Assembly: GCA_937949945.1 (NCBI GenBank)
Contig: CALFEQ010000156.1
Location: forward strand, 35,511 to 99,510
DNA: 64,000 nt
Direction: 5' to 3'
DNA from: an uncultured Myxococcales bacterium
Lineage (GTDB): Bacteria > Myxococcota_A > Polyangia > Polyangiales > Polyangiaceae
Positions 37,931 to 46,041 of this stretch are shown in pieces. The translations under genes were made by a program, and so were the position numbers. Under the pieces are notes generated by a model. That model searched no databases. It saw only the letters and a list, made by a program, of their open reading frames with translations, and was not told where the DNA came from. Position 1 is the first letter of the stretch, and each line of letters begins with the position of its first letter.

Positions 37931-39961
37931 TCAGCGCCGGAAGATGTGGCAGCCTTTGCACGTCTTCGCGTCGGCCTGGTGATCGCGCATGTCGGCGTGG
38001 CAAGCGCCCGTGCACGTCGCTCGATCCGAGCGCGGCGCGGCGTGTGACGAGTGGCACGTCTCGCACCGGGCGTGACCACCCTTGTCATGGAGGCCGGCGA
38101 GCGTCGGACGCGCGTGACACGTGGCGCAAGCCGGCGGCTTCTCGGGGCCATGCGGGCCGTGCGGACGATGGCACGTCGCGCATCCGGTCGCGACGTTGGC
38201 GTGCTGCGCCTTCGCTTTGTCGTCGTGGCAGCTCGTGCAGGCCCCGTGCGCGCCGAGCGAGCCCGAGTGAGCGTCGTGACAGCTCGTGCACGTCGCGTGA
38301 CCGCGCGGCGCCGTCTGCGTCTCGACGCGGTGGCAGCCTCCACAGGCGGGCTTCGCGAGCGGTGAGTGCGCAGCCCCGTGACAAGCGTTGCACGACGCGT
38401 GACCGGGACGCGACGCGGTCGCCGCGAGCTTCGGCGCGTGGCACCTCGCGCAGAGCTGCGTACCCGCGCCGGCGAGGCGGAAACCGTGCGGCGCGTGACA
38501 CTGCGTGCACGACGTTCCCTTCGCATGGAACGCGTGGTCGTTCGGCGCGCTCGTGTGGCACGAGGTGCACGTGCTCGCGGTCGGCGGCGCGGCATGCGCG
38601 TTCCGGTCCACGGCGAGCGCCGCATGCCCTTCGCCGCGAGGGCCATGCGGAGCATGACAACCGACGCACGCGCTCGGATCTCCCTTCGCCGTCTTGGTCG
38701 TCGGATGCGTCGGCCGCGTGCTCTCGTGACAGCGGACGCACGCCTGCGCCGGCGAGGCGTTCGGTCGATGCGGATCGTGACAGCTCGTGCACTCTGCATG
38801 CGCCGGAACGCGCGGAGAGGCGATCGTCGCGACGCCGGCGTGACAGCTCGCGCACGCGCTGCGCGCCTCCGCGGGAGCGTGCGGCGTGTGGCAGCCGATG
38901 CACCTTTCGTGACCGGCGACGGCGGCGACGGCACGGTGATCGGCGTGACAGCCTTCGCATGCACGCACGTCCGCCTTTCGCGCGCGGTGAGGCTCGTGGC
39001 ACGTGACGCACGCCTCGTGCGAGGCGACGCGCGGCCCGCGCGGTCCGACCCTGGGCGCGACGCTCGCGAGCGCGACCGCGGCCGGCGCGGAGAGCGCTCG
39101 ATCCGCCGCGTGCGCGTCCACGTGACAGCCCGCACACGTCGTCCGCGCGAGCTCCTTGCCCGAGTGCGGCGCGTGGCACGTCGAGCACACCTGGCCCGGG
39201 AGCGCACCGTGCGGATCGATCGACGCACGCGCGAGCGCCCCGTCGCCGTCGTGTGGGGATACGCCCGCGGCGTCTCGGTCGAGCGAAGCGTCCGGCGCGT
39301 ATCGACCCGAGAGGCCCCGCGCGAACGGCGCCGCGGGGGCGCCGCTGCCCCGCAGCCAAGCGACGACGGCCGCGTCGAGCTCGAGGCTCGCAGACGCGTC
39401 GAGCGGTCCGTCCGAGTCGGCTCGCGCGACGAAGGCTCCGTGCACCGCGCTCGTGCCCTCGTGGCAGAGCGTGCAGTCGGCGAGCACGACGCGCTCGTCG
39501 CCGTGGATCGTGTGGCACGCCCCGCACGCGACGCCCGAGCCGGCATGGTGATCGAGGTCCGGCGCGCCCGCGGCTCGCTTCTCCGGGGAGTGGCAGTCGC
39601 CACAAGCGACGAGCGGCTCGTTCGCGCCGAAGACGTGGCACGTCAGGCACGTCGTGGGCGCCGCCGCGCTGCCGCGGTGGCCGCGGCTCGCCTGAGGCTC
39701 GTGACATCGCGCGCACACGGCCTCCGTCGGCGGGCTCTCGTGCCCGTCCTCTCTCGGGTCGTGGCACTCCGAGCAAGCGATCTTCTTCGTCCCGACGTGC
39801 AGGACGTGCATCGGTGCCTCGCGCGCCGTCTTCCACGACGTCGGGACGAACAGCTCGGGCGAGCGCGGAGCCGTCCTCTGCGTGATCGCCAACATCGCGG
39901 CGCCCGCCGCGGCGATCACGGCGAAGACGAGGAGCAGCGTGAGACGGCCGCGCTTCGTCAT
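37931..39961 (-). CDS. Large multiheme cytochrome c, 26 CXXCH plus one CX3CH motif
   Basis: 676 residues with an N-terminal membrane anchor (about 5-26) and no lipobox, so probably a periplasmic protein tethered to the inner membrane. I count 26 CXXCH motifs and one CTGACH, one heme per about 24 residues, with frequent CH(x)PH pairs giving bis-His ligation. Such density suggests a heme wire. Its ATG overlaps the stop of the 13-heme lipoprotein gene by 4 nt, and that gene likewise overlaps the beta-barrel gene, giving the operon barrel, 13-heme, 27-heme. A heme-free region lies around residues 150-230. Confidence 0.9.
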   Translation of the reverse strand: MTKRGRLTLLLVFAVIAAAGAAMLAITQRTAPRSPELFVPTSWKTAREAPMHVLHVGTKKIACSECHDPREDGHESPPTEAVCARCHEPQASRGHRGSAAAPTTCLTCHVFGANEPLVACGDCHSPEKRAAGAPDLDHHAGSGVACGACHTIHGDERVVLADCTLCHEGTSAVHGAFVARADSDGPLDASASLELDAAVVAWLRGSGAPAAPFARGLSGRYAPDASLDRDAAGVSPHDGDGALARASIDPHGALPGQVCSTCHAPHSGKELARTTCAGCHVDAHAADRALSAPAAVALASVAPRVGPRGPRVASHEACVTCHEPHRARKADVRACEGCHADHRAVAAVAGHERCIGCHTPHAPAEARSACASCHAGVATIASPRVPAHAECTSCHDPHRPNASPAQACVRCHESTRPTHPTTKTAKGDPSACVGCHAPHGPRGEGHAALAVDRNAHAAPPTASTCTSCHTSAPNDHAFHAKGTSCTQCHAPHGFRLAGAGTQLCARCHAPKLAATASRPGHASCNACHGAAHSPLAKPACGGCHRVETQTAPRGHATCTSCHDAHSGSLGAHGACTSCHDDKAKAQHANVATGCATCHRPHGPHGPEKPPACATCHARPTLAGLHDKGGHARCETCHSSHAAPRSDRATCTGACHADMRDHQADAKTCKGCHIFRR

Positions 39962-41010
39962 GGCACGTGACACTGCCTGCAAGGCTCGTCGCGCCTCGGA
40001 TCGAGCGCGCTCGAGAATCCCCGCCCGTGGGGGTTGCCGCCCGGACCACCGACGCGATGGCATCCGACGCAGAGCGCCTCGCCCGCGCCGCCATGGCAGC
40101 TCGCGCACGACATCGGATCGAGACGCGCCGCCCGGCCGTGCTCACCGCCGCGGGCTCGCACCCAACCCGGCGGGTGCGGGTTGCGTCCGGGCATGGCGAC
40201 ACCCGCGGCGCGGGCTCGCTTCGCGTGGCAGTCGCGGCAGAAACGCTCCGCGTCGTGGCAGGTCGCGCACAGCCCCGGGTTCGACTGGGCCTCGTCGGAG
40301 TGGCGCAGCGCGAAGCCCGCGCGATGGAGCCCGGTGAGGCTCGGACGATCGAAAGCGAGCTTCCACGGAAGCACCGCCGTCGTGACGCCGTGGCAGCCGG
40401 CGCAGAAGTTCTCGGCGTGGCAGGTGGCGCACAGATCGCGCGCCGACGCGGCGCGCACGCCGTGCTCGCGGACGAAGTCGCCTTCGTGCACGACGTGGCT
40501 CGAAGGCCGGGCGAGCTCCGCCGGAAGATCGACGTGGCATCCGTCGCAGTCGCGCGTCGTCCATTGTCCCTCGTGCGCGTGACACGTGAAGCACTGCGCC
40601 ATCGGCGGTCGGAGCGCGACCTGATCGACCTTCCCGGCGGCCGCATGACAGGGCACGCACTGTCCGCCGAGCTTCGGGACGTGACGCTCGTGCGAGAAGC
40701 GGAGGTGCCGGCGCGCGAGGCGGACCTCCTCGCGCGTATGCGCGTCGCCGTGGCAGGTCCCGCACGGACGCGTGTCGTGCGGGCGCGCGTGACACGACGT
40801 GCACTTCGACGCGTCGGGTAGGTGCAGCGGGCCGGTGTCCGTCGCGCGAGCGACGCCCTCGTGGCAAGAAAGGCAGTCGATCCCCGCGATCGAATGGGCG
40901 CGGTGCTCGAACGGGCGCGACACGTTGCGGGGCTTGATGCCGAGCACGCTCGCACACGCCGCGAGCGAGACGACGAGCCCGAGGAGAAGGGACGAGCCGA
41001 ACGCCCTCAT
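39958..41010 (-). CDS. 13-heme c-type cytochrome lipoprotein
   Basis: 350 residues with signal peptide and lipobox LAAC near residue 19, and thirteen CXXCH motifs spaced through the rest (from CLSCH near 47 to CRQCH at the C-terminus). Lipid anchoring, probably in the outer membrane, and the 4-nt overlap with an upstream beta-barrel gene fit the cytochrome component of a porin-cytochrome conduit. Family members in other bacteria carry electrons to or from extracellular acceptors; direction and partner are not known here. Confidence 0.88.
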   Translation of the reverse strand: MRAFGSSLLLGLVVSLAACASVLGIKPRNVSRPFEHRAHSIAGIDCLSCHEGVARATDTGPLHLPDASKCTSCHARPHDTRPCGTCHGDAHTREEVRLARRHLRFSHERHVPKLGGQCVPCHAAAGKVDQVALRPPMAQCFTCHAHEGQWTTRDCDGCHVDLPAELARPSSHVVHEGDFVREHGVRAASARDLCATCHAENFCAGCHGVTTAVLPWKLAFDRPSLTGLHRAGFALRHSDEAQSNPGLCATCHDAERFCRDCHAKRARAAGVAMPGRNPHPPGWVRARGGEHGRAARLDPMSCASCHGGAGEALCVGCHRVGGPGGNPHGRGFSSALDPRRDEPCRQCHVP

Positions 41011-42227
41011 GGCCCGCTCCTGTCGAACGCGTACGACACGCGCGCGAGGGCGTGCAGGCTCTCGCGATGCTCCGGCCCCGACGAGCCTTCGAGCGCCGTC
41101 GCGATCTCCCAACCGTCCTCCGACCTCCACGAGATCGCGCCGAGCGCCCACGGCCAGAGCGAGCCGCGGCCGCGCGGATCGTCGGGGCGCACGAGCTCGA
41201 TCTCCGTCGCGAGCCGCAGCGAGAGCCCGATCGGGACGGAAGCGATCACCCGCGCGCCCGTCCAGCGCGCGCCGTGGAAGTCCACGCGGCGCGTCTCGAG
41301 CCCGATCGTGCCGGCCCACTCGTCGTCGAGCGCCAGCGTCGCCCGACCGATGCCTTGCCCGCCGACGTCGCCGCCTTGCACTTGGACGCTCCCGGTCGCC
41401 ACGAGCTCGAGACGCGGAAACGCGCGCCACCGGAGGGTCGAGCCCGTGCTCGTCGCCGCGAAGTCACCGAGCACGGAGAAGAGCGACGTGCTCGGCAAGA
41501 GCCGGCCCGGCGATCGGTGCGCCGTGAACAACTCGGCGCGGACGTCGTCCTTCTGCGCGCTGATCGACGCGAGGGCGTCCGTCGGCCCTCGCGTCACGAG
41601 ATCGAACGCGCCGCGCGCGGCGGCCGTGAGCCACGGCGCAGGCGTGAGCGCGAGATCGGCGCCGACCTCCTCGTCGACGCTCGCGCCGTCACGCCGGCGG
41701 AGCGCGTACGAGGCGCCGAACGCCGCGACGTCGCCGACGGCCTGCCCGATGCGTCCGCCGGTGGTCCAGTCGAAGTCGCGGTAGTCGAAGCGTCGCACGA
41801 CCGGGAACCCGCCGAACGCCTCGACGGTGGTCCCGCCGAAGACGCGCCCCAAGCCGCGGACGCCGTCGACGTGGACCGGACGCACGGCGCCCATCGACAC
41901 GACCATGCGGCCGACGCGGATCTCCGATCCCGAGCCCTGGTGGCGCGAGCGCACCGACAGCGTGAGGACGTCCCCCGTCGGGGACACCGGATCGGTTTCT
42001 CCCGTCGTCGCGCCGAGCCACGTGACGGTCTCCACGTCGAGCCAAGGGCGCAGGCGATCCTCGCCTCGGAGCACGAGAAGGCCCACGGGCGATCGCGTCT
42101 GCACGAGCGCGTCGCCGCGCAGACGGAGCGGGTCGGCGCGCGCGCTCTCCGATGGTAGGAGCAGGATCAGGACGGCCGCCGCCGAGATCCGGACGGCGCC
42201 GATCTTGCTCTGAGTGGCGACGGACAT
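41007..42227 (-). CDS. Predicted outer-membrane beta-barrel protein
   Basis: 406 residues with a signal peptide (ISAAAVLILLLPSESARA) and a long run of alternating polar/hydrophobic strands ending in an aromatic-containing strand ARVSYAFDRSGP, as in porins. No conserved domain recognised. The size is close to the roughly 400-residue barrels of Geobacter porin-cytochrome complexes, and it is translationally coupled to the 13- and 27-heme cytochromes, so a heme-conduit sheath is likely but inferred. The ATG at 42227 sits on the start of the divergent NapC-type gene, so its promoter must lie inside that gene. Confidence 0.7.
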   Translation of the reverse strand: MSVATQSKIGAVRISAAAVLILLLPSESARADPLRLRGDALVQTRSPVGLLVLRGEDRLRPWLDVETVTWLGATTGETDPVSPTGDVLTLSVRSRHQGSGSEIRVGRMVVSMGAVRPVHVDGVRGLGRVFGGTTVEAFGGFPVVRRFDYRDFDWTTGGRIGQAVGDVAAFGASYALRRRDGASVDEEVGADLALTPAPWLTAAARGAFDLVTRGPTDALASISAQKDDVRAELFTAHRSPGRLLPSTSLFSVLGDFAATSTGSTLRWRAFPRLELVATGSVQVQGGDVGGQGIGRATLALDDEWAGTIGLETRRVDFHGARWTGARVIASVPIGLSLRLATEIELVRPDDPRGRGSLWPWALGAISWRSEDGWEIATALEGSSGPEHRESLHALARVSYAFDRSGP

Positions 42228-42879
42228 GGGCTCGATGGCGCAGGTCGACTGGATCGGTTGGGTGTCGATCGCGAGCGCGATCTGTGCCGCGGTGATCCTC
42301 GTCTTGCACCTCGTGCGCCGACCGCCGCTCCCGCGCGCCCGGATGTGGCTCCTGCTCGGGCTCGGCGTCTTCCCCATCGGCTCGGCCGGAACCGCGAACA
42401 TATCCGGTTTCAAGGCGACGCAGTCGCGCACGTTTTGCGGCTCGTGTCACGTGATGGAGCCGCACGCACGGGACTCGGAGGATCCCGAGAGTACGTCACT
42501 CGCGGCGATTCATGCTCGGAATCAGATGTTCGGGGGAGACAACTGCTACGGCTGCCACAAGGACTACGGCATGTACGGCTTCGTCATGACGAAGCTCGGC
42601 GGCATGAAGCACGTCTACTACTACCTGACCGAGTATCACGACATGCCGCTCGAGCAGTCGAAGCACGACATCCGCATCGCGAAGCCGCTCCCGAACGAGA
42701 ACTGCATGTACTGCCACACGACGACCGCGCCGCGATGGCTGTCGATCGGCGACCACGCCTCGTCCCTCGAGGCCGTTCGCGACGGGAGCATGTCCTGTGC
42801 GAGCCCCGGCTGCCACGGCTACGCGCACCCCGTCACGAAGCTCGGAAAGGAGCTGCCGCTCGAAGGGGCGCACCCATGA
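42226..42879 (+). CDS. NapC/NrfH-type multiheme quinol dehydrogenase
   Basis: 217 residues with two N-terminal hydrophobic helices (about 10-30 and 41-60), then heme motifs CGSCHVMEPH, CYGCH, CMYCH and an atypical CASPGCH (CX4CH). CxxCHxM at the first heme is typical of NrfH/NapC proteins, which take electrons from membrane quinols and pass them to periplasmic cytochromes. Start choice is open: GTG 42214, ATG 42226 or ATG 42235. The next gene overlaps by 4 nt. It could feed the 27- and 13-heme proteins encoded divergently. Confidence 0.83.
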   Translation: MGSMAQVDWIGWVSIASAICAAVILVLHLVRRPPLPRARMWLLLGLGVFPIGSAGTANISGFKATQSRTFCGSCHVMEPHARDSEDPESTSLAAIHARNQMFGGDNCYGCHKDYGMYGFVMTKLGGMKHVYYYLTEYHDMPLEQSKHDIRIAKPLPNENCMYCHTTTAPRWLSIGDHASSLEAVRDGSMSCASPGCHGYAHPVTKLGKELPLEGAHP

Positions 42880-43145
42880 AGTGGAAGCTTCCGTCCCTCG
42901 AGAGCGAGAGGCTGATTCGGTGGGCCTGCGTGCTCGGCCTCGTCGCGCTGCCGATGATGGTCTGGTCGGTGATCACGCCGACCGTGTGGCCCGTCCTCGT
43001 GGCGCTGTCGGTCGGACAGGCGATCGGCACCTTGTCGTTCGTGCTCTACCTCGTGGTCGTCATTCGCGATCTCGGAATCGTCGCCCGGCTGCGCGGGCAG
43101 AATGCCGGCCGGGAGCCGGACGCAGCCGAGCAGGGCGAGTCCTGA
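42876..43145 (+). CDS. Small two-helix membrane protein linked to NapC-type gene
   Basis: 89 residues with two membrane helices (about 17-36 and 40-64) and a polar C-terminus. The ATG overlaps the stop of the quinol dehydrogenase (ATGA) and follows a GAAGGGG Shine-Dalgarno. Probably a membrane partner of that protein. No family recognised. Confidence 0.7.
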   Translation: MKWKLPSLESERLIRWACVLGLVALPMMVWSVITPTVWPVLVALSVGQAIGTLSFVLYLVVVIRDLGIVARLRGQNAGREPDAAEQGES

Positions 43146-43213
43146 CGCGCAGCTCTTGCACCCGCGCGCAAATCTCGCGCGCGCTCGACACGCTCCACCT
43201 CGACGCGACGTTC

Positions 43214-44236
43214 TCAGCGCACCACGAGGACGAGCGCGTCGTCGTTCGCCCGCCCGAACCGCTCGACGATCCGCTGCGCGACGACGATGGGATGCTCGCG
43301 CAAGAGCGCCAGGTCCTCCTCGATCGACAGCTTCGACGAGATGCCGTCGGTCGTCACGATGACGAGCGCGTCCTTCGCGAGCTCGACACGCTCGGTGCGG
43401 AGCTTCAGGGGCGAGGACTTGTTCCCGAGAACGGCCGAGGTTCCCCCGAGTCGCTTCGCCGACCGAGGACCGCACACCTGGACCTCGACGTTGCCGACCA
43501 CCGTCGACTCCAACGTGGACGGCGTGCCCGTGGTCACGGTCGCGACCGCCATGACGGCGCCACGGCTCGTGCCCACCGCCGCGTGGCACGCGTCGAAGAT
43601 CTCTTGGCACGGGCTCGACGCATGTTCGTCGAAAGCGCGGATCACGAGCTGGGCTGCTTCGCGCGCGGCAGGCCCGTGCCCGAGGCCGTCGCAGACGGCG
43701 AGCACGACGCTCTCGCCTACGCGGTGGAAGGAGGCGTGATCGCCGCTCACCCTCTCGCCCGGCAAGGCGCGACCGTAGATTCCGACCTCCCGCCGCCGCG
43801 CGACCTCCGACGAGAAGAGCCGCGCGACGATACGCGTTCCTTCGCCGAGCCGCACGTCGAAGTCGACCTCCGTGGAGAGGCGTCGGATCGAGCCCACGCC
43901 GACGCCGAGCGACTCGCCGCCCAGGCGCGCCCAGGCATCGAGCGCGGCGGCGACGTCACGAAGGCCGGGCCCGCGGTCGGCGCCGATGATCTCGATGCCC
44001 CCCTCCCCGTCGCGGAGGATCGGACGGACGGCGATCCGTCCTTCGAGCGTGTGACGGAGGTGGTTCGTGCCGATCTCGGTCGCGACGAGGCAGGCGCGGT
44101 GCACGACGTCGGAGGCGACTCCGGCGATCGCGCCCGCCTCTCGGACGCGATCGCGCACGATGGAGATCGACGCTTCGTCGTAGACGACGGTGGCATCGAA
44201 ACCGCGCAGCCACTCGTCGACTAGAAGCGCTTCCAC
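43214..44236 (-). CDS. RsbX-like protein phosphatase with N-terminal HATPase-like domain
   Basis: 340 residues. Residues about 10-135 resemble a serine-kinase/anti-sigma ATPase fold (EIGTNHLRHT as N-box, DRGPGLRD as G1). Residues about 160-340 are a PP2C/SpoIIE-type phosphatase with VCDGLGHGPAA and DGISS motifs. In RsbRST modules this protein resets phosphorylated RsbR and RsbS. The combined ATPase-phosphatase layout is a known family. It overlaps rsbT by 16 nt and is last in the operon. Confidence 0.85.
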   Translation of the reverse strand: MEALLVDEWLRGFDATVVYDEASISIVRDRVREAGAIAGVASDVVHRACLVATEIGTNHLRHTLEGRIAVRPILRDGEGGIEIIGADRGPGLRDVAAALDAWARLGGESLGVGVGSIRRLSTEVDFDVRLGEGTRIVARLFSSEVARRREVGIYGRALPGERVSGDHASFHRVGESVVLAVCDGLGHGPAAREAAQLVIRAFDEHASSPCQEIFDACHAAVGTSRGAVMAVATVTTGTPSTLESTVVGNVEVQVCGPRSAKRLGGTSAVLGNKSSPLKLRTERVELAKDALVIVTTDGISSKLSIEEDLALLREHPIVVAQRIVERFGRANDDALVLVVR

Positions 44237-44637
44237 TTGGTCACCGTGACGCGCGTCCCGACCCCCACCTGCGACTCGAGATCGAAATCGTCCACGAGGC
44301 GCTTGCTGCCGGAGAGCCCGAGGCCCATCGAGCGAGCGGTGCTGTAACCCCCGCTCATCACGCGGGCGATGTCCGGGATTCCGGGGCCCTCATCCGTGAA
44401 GACCACGCGGATCCCGGCGCGGAGGCCGTCCGAGATCTCCTCGATCTTCGCGGTGCCCCCCCGTCCGTGGACGACGACGTTGCGTGCGAGCTCGCTCGTC
44501 GCCGTCGTGATCGCGGCGATGGCGAAGGTGTCGAACTTACGCATCTCGGCGATCTCGCGGACCCGACGTCGTACTGCCATGACGTCGTCCTCCGTCACGA
44601 GCTTCAGCTCATGGGTCGCGAGGATCTCCTCGATCAT
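44221..44637 (-). CDS. rsbT: RsbT-like serine/threonine kinase (anti-sigma regulatory factor)
   Basis: 138-residue single-domain GHKL ATPase. N-box in TATSELARNVVVHG, G1 in TDEGPGIPD, G2 in SMGLGLSGSKRLVDDF, all as in RsbT. It phosphorylates the STAS partners RsbS and RsbR and, once released, activates a downstream target. In species without sigma-B the target differs; here the phosphatase encoded next or the divergent histidine kinase are candidates. The start ATG shares one base with the rsbS stop. Confidence 0.9.
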   Translation of the reverse strand: MIEEILATHELKLVTEDDVMAVRRRVREIAEMRKFDTFAIAAITTATSELARNVVVHGRGGTAKIEEISDGLRAGIRVVFTDEGPGIPDIARVMSGGYSTARSMGLGLSGSKRLVDDFDLESQVGVGTRVTVTKWKRF

Positions 44638-45014
44638 CAGGCTCCTCTCTGCTTGGGGACGATGTGCCCGAGGAGCTCGAGGCCATCGTCGACGTTGAGC
44701 GCCGTGAGAACGCCTTCCATGGAGTAGCCCATCCGAATGAGCGTCGCGGCCACCTCCGGACGCATCCCGACGAGCACCGTCGTCGTACCCATCAGCTTCG
44801 CCATGCGCCCCGTCTCCGCGATGATGCGCGCGACGTAGCTGTCGACGATGTCGAGGCCGCTGATGTCGATCAGCAACCCCGCCGCTCCGTCCTTCTCGAT
44901 CGTCGTGAGGACGTCGGCCTGGAACGCCTCCGCGACGGCGTCACGCAGCTCGATGTGTATCGTGGCGAGCAGCGTCGTGCCGATGCGGAGGATAGGGATC
45001 TGTCCTCTGATCAC
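44637..45014 (-). CDS. rsbS: RsbS-like STAS domain antagonist
   Basis: 125-residue single STAS domain, the core scaffold of stressosome-type complexes. The phospho-acceptor serine lies in LIDISGLDIVDSYVARII. The GTG start at 45014 overlaps the rsbR stop in a GTGA, and the next gene starts in a TGATG, so rsbR, rsbS and rsbT are translationally coupled. Confidence 0.9.
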   Translation of the reverse strand: MIRGQIPILRIGTTLLATIHIELRDAVAEAFQADVLTTIEKDGAAGLLIDISGLDIVDSYVARIIAETGRMAKLMGTTTVLVGMRPEVAATLIRMGYSMEGVLTALNVDDGLELLGHIVPKQRGA

Positions 45015-45997
45015 GACGTGCCTCCCACGACGGGCGGCGTGACCGCCGAGGGCGACGCCGGCGCGGGCGGCGCGGCGGTCGTGATGGCCTTCCCCACCAT
45101 CCCGAGCGCGAGCTCGATGCCGTCGCTCAAGCGGCTGAGCGTGTGCATCGTCGAGACGTCCACGCCGAGCTGGACCATCGTGCGAGCGACCTGCGCCGTG
45201 ATGCCGGTCAGGATCGTCTGCGCCCCGAGCAGGCGGACGGCGGCCGTCGTCTTCAAGAGGTGGTCGGCGACGCGCGTGTCGACGACGGGGACGCCGGCGA
45301 TGTCGATGATGATGCACTTCGCCTGCGCCTCGACGACGTGGAGCAGGACGCTCTCCATGATCTGCTCTGCGCGGATGCTGTCGATCGCGCCCACCAGCGG
45401 CAAAAGGAGGATGCGATCGTAGACGCGGATCACGGGCGTCGAGAGCTCGCGGATGGCCTGCTGGTGGCGAACGAGCGCCTCGGCGTTCGCGGCGATGTAC
45501 GTGTCGATCGCGAGCGACACGTCGAAGAAGACGATGCGCTGGATGCTCTGGAAGGCGGCACGTACCCGTTCCTCGTCCTTCAGCTCCGCTTGCAGCGCAT
45601 TCAGGATCAGGTGCAGGTACTGCCGGTACGCGCCGAGGTACCACTTGGGCGCGAGGCCGATGCGCTCGTGCGCCGCGCCGACGCGGAGGCGATCCTCCAC
45701 GTATTCCCTGTCGCACTTGCCCGCGAAGAGCCCGAGGAAATACTCGCGCTGCGTACGCTTGACGCGGCGGATCGTGGCGTCGTCTTCGAAGAACTTCCGC
45801 GTCTCCGGGTGCGCGAGCAGGAGCGAGTAGAACTGCTCGACGACTTCCTCGGTGACCTTCTCGGCGAACGGCCGGAGCGAGGCGAGGCGCTGCAGGTCCT
45901 CGTCCGTGAGGGTGAAGAAAGCCCGACGGCTCTGGATTTCCGCTTCGTCGAGCTTGAGGATGGTCATGTACTTTCGGTAGTCCGAGAAGGATTTCAT
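45011..45997 (-). CDS. rsbR: Globin-coupled RsbR-type stressosome sensor
   Basis: 328 residues. Residues 1-180 are a globin-coupled sensor domain with likely proximal heme ligand H110 in VGAAHERIGLAPKWYLGAY. Residues about 205-310 are a STAS domain with a probable phospho-threonine in VPVVDTRVADHLLK. The Pro/Ala-rich tail is unassigned. It should report O2 (or NO) to the RsbS/RsbT switch. ATG 45997 has GGAG upstream. This is the second globin-type gas sensor in the window. Confidence 0.92.
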   Translation of the reverse strand: MKSFSDYRKYMTILKLDEAEIQSRRAFFTLTDEDLQRLASLRPFAEKVTEEVVEQFYSLLLAHPETRKFFEDDATIRRVKRTQREYFLGLFAGKCDREYVEDRLRVGAAHERIGLAPKWYLGAYRQYLHLILNALQAELKDEERVRAAFQSIQRIVFFDVSLAIDTYIAANAEALVRHQQAIRELSTPVIRVYDRILLLPLVGAIDSIRAEQIMESVLLHVVEAQAKCIIIDIAGVPVVDTRVADHLLKTTAAVRLLGAQTILTGITAQVARTMVQLGVDVSTMHTLSRLSDGIELALGMVGKAITTAAPPAPASPSAVTPPVVGGTS

Positions 45998-46041
45998 CTC
46001 ACTCCTGCGCAACCTTCGGTGAGGGGCGATTTTCGCATACC

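Noticed and set aside
38085..40955. 956-codon frame across the multiheme genes
   Set aside because: It is another frame of the two cytochrome genes on the same strand; the correct frames show 26 and 13 CXXCH motifs, this one shows only Arg/Ser-rich sequence.
43214..44236. ATPase-phosphatase fusion as a novel architecture
   Set aside because: HATPase plus SpoIIE/PP2C proteins in Rsb-type operons are a known family.
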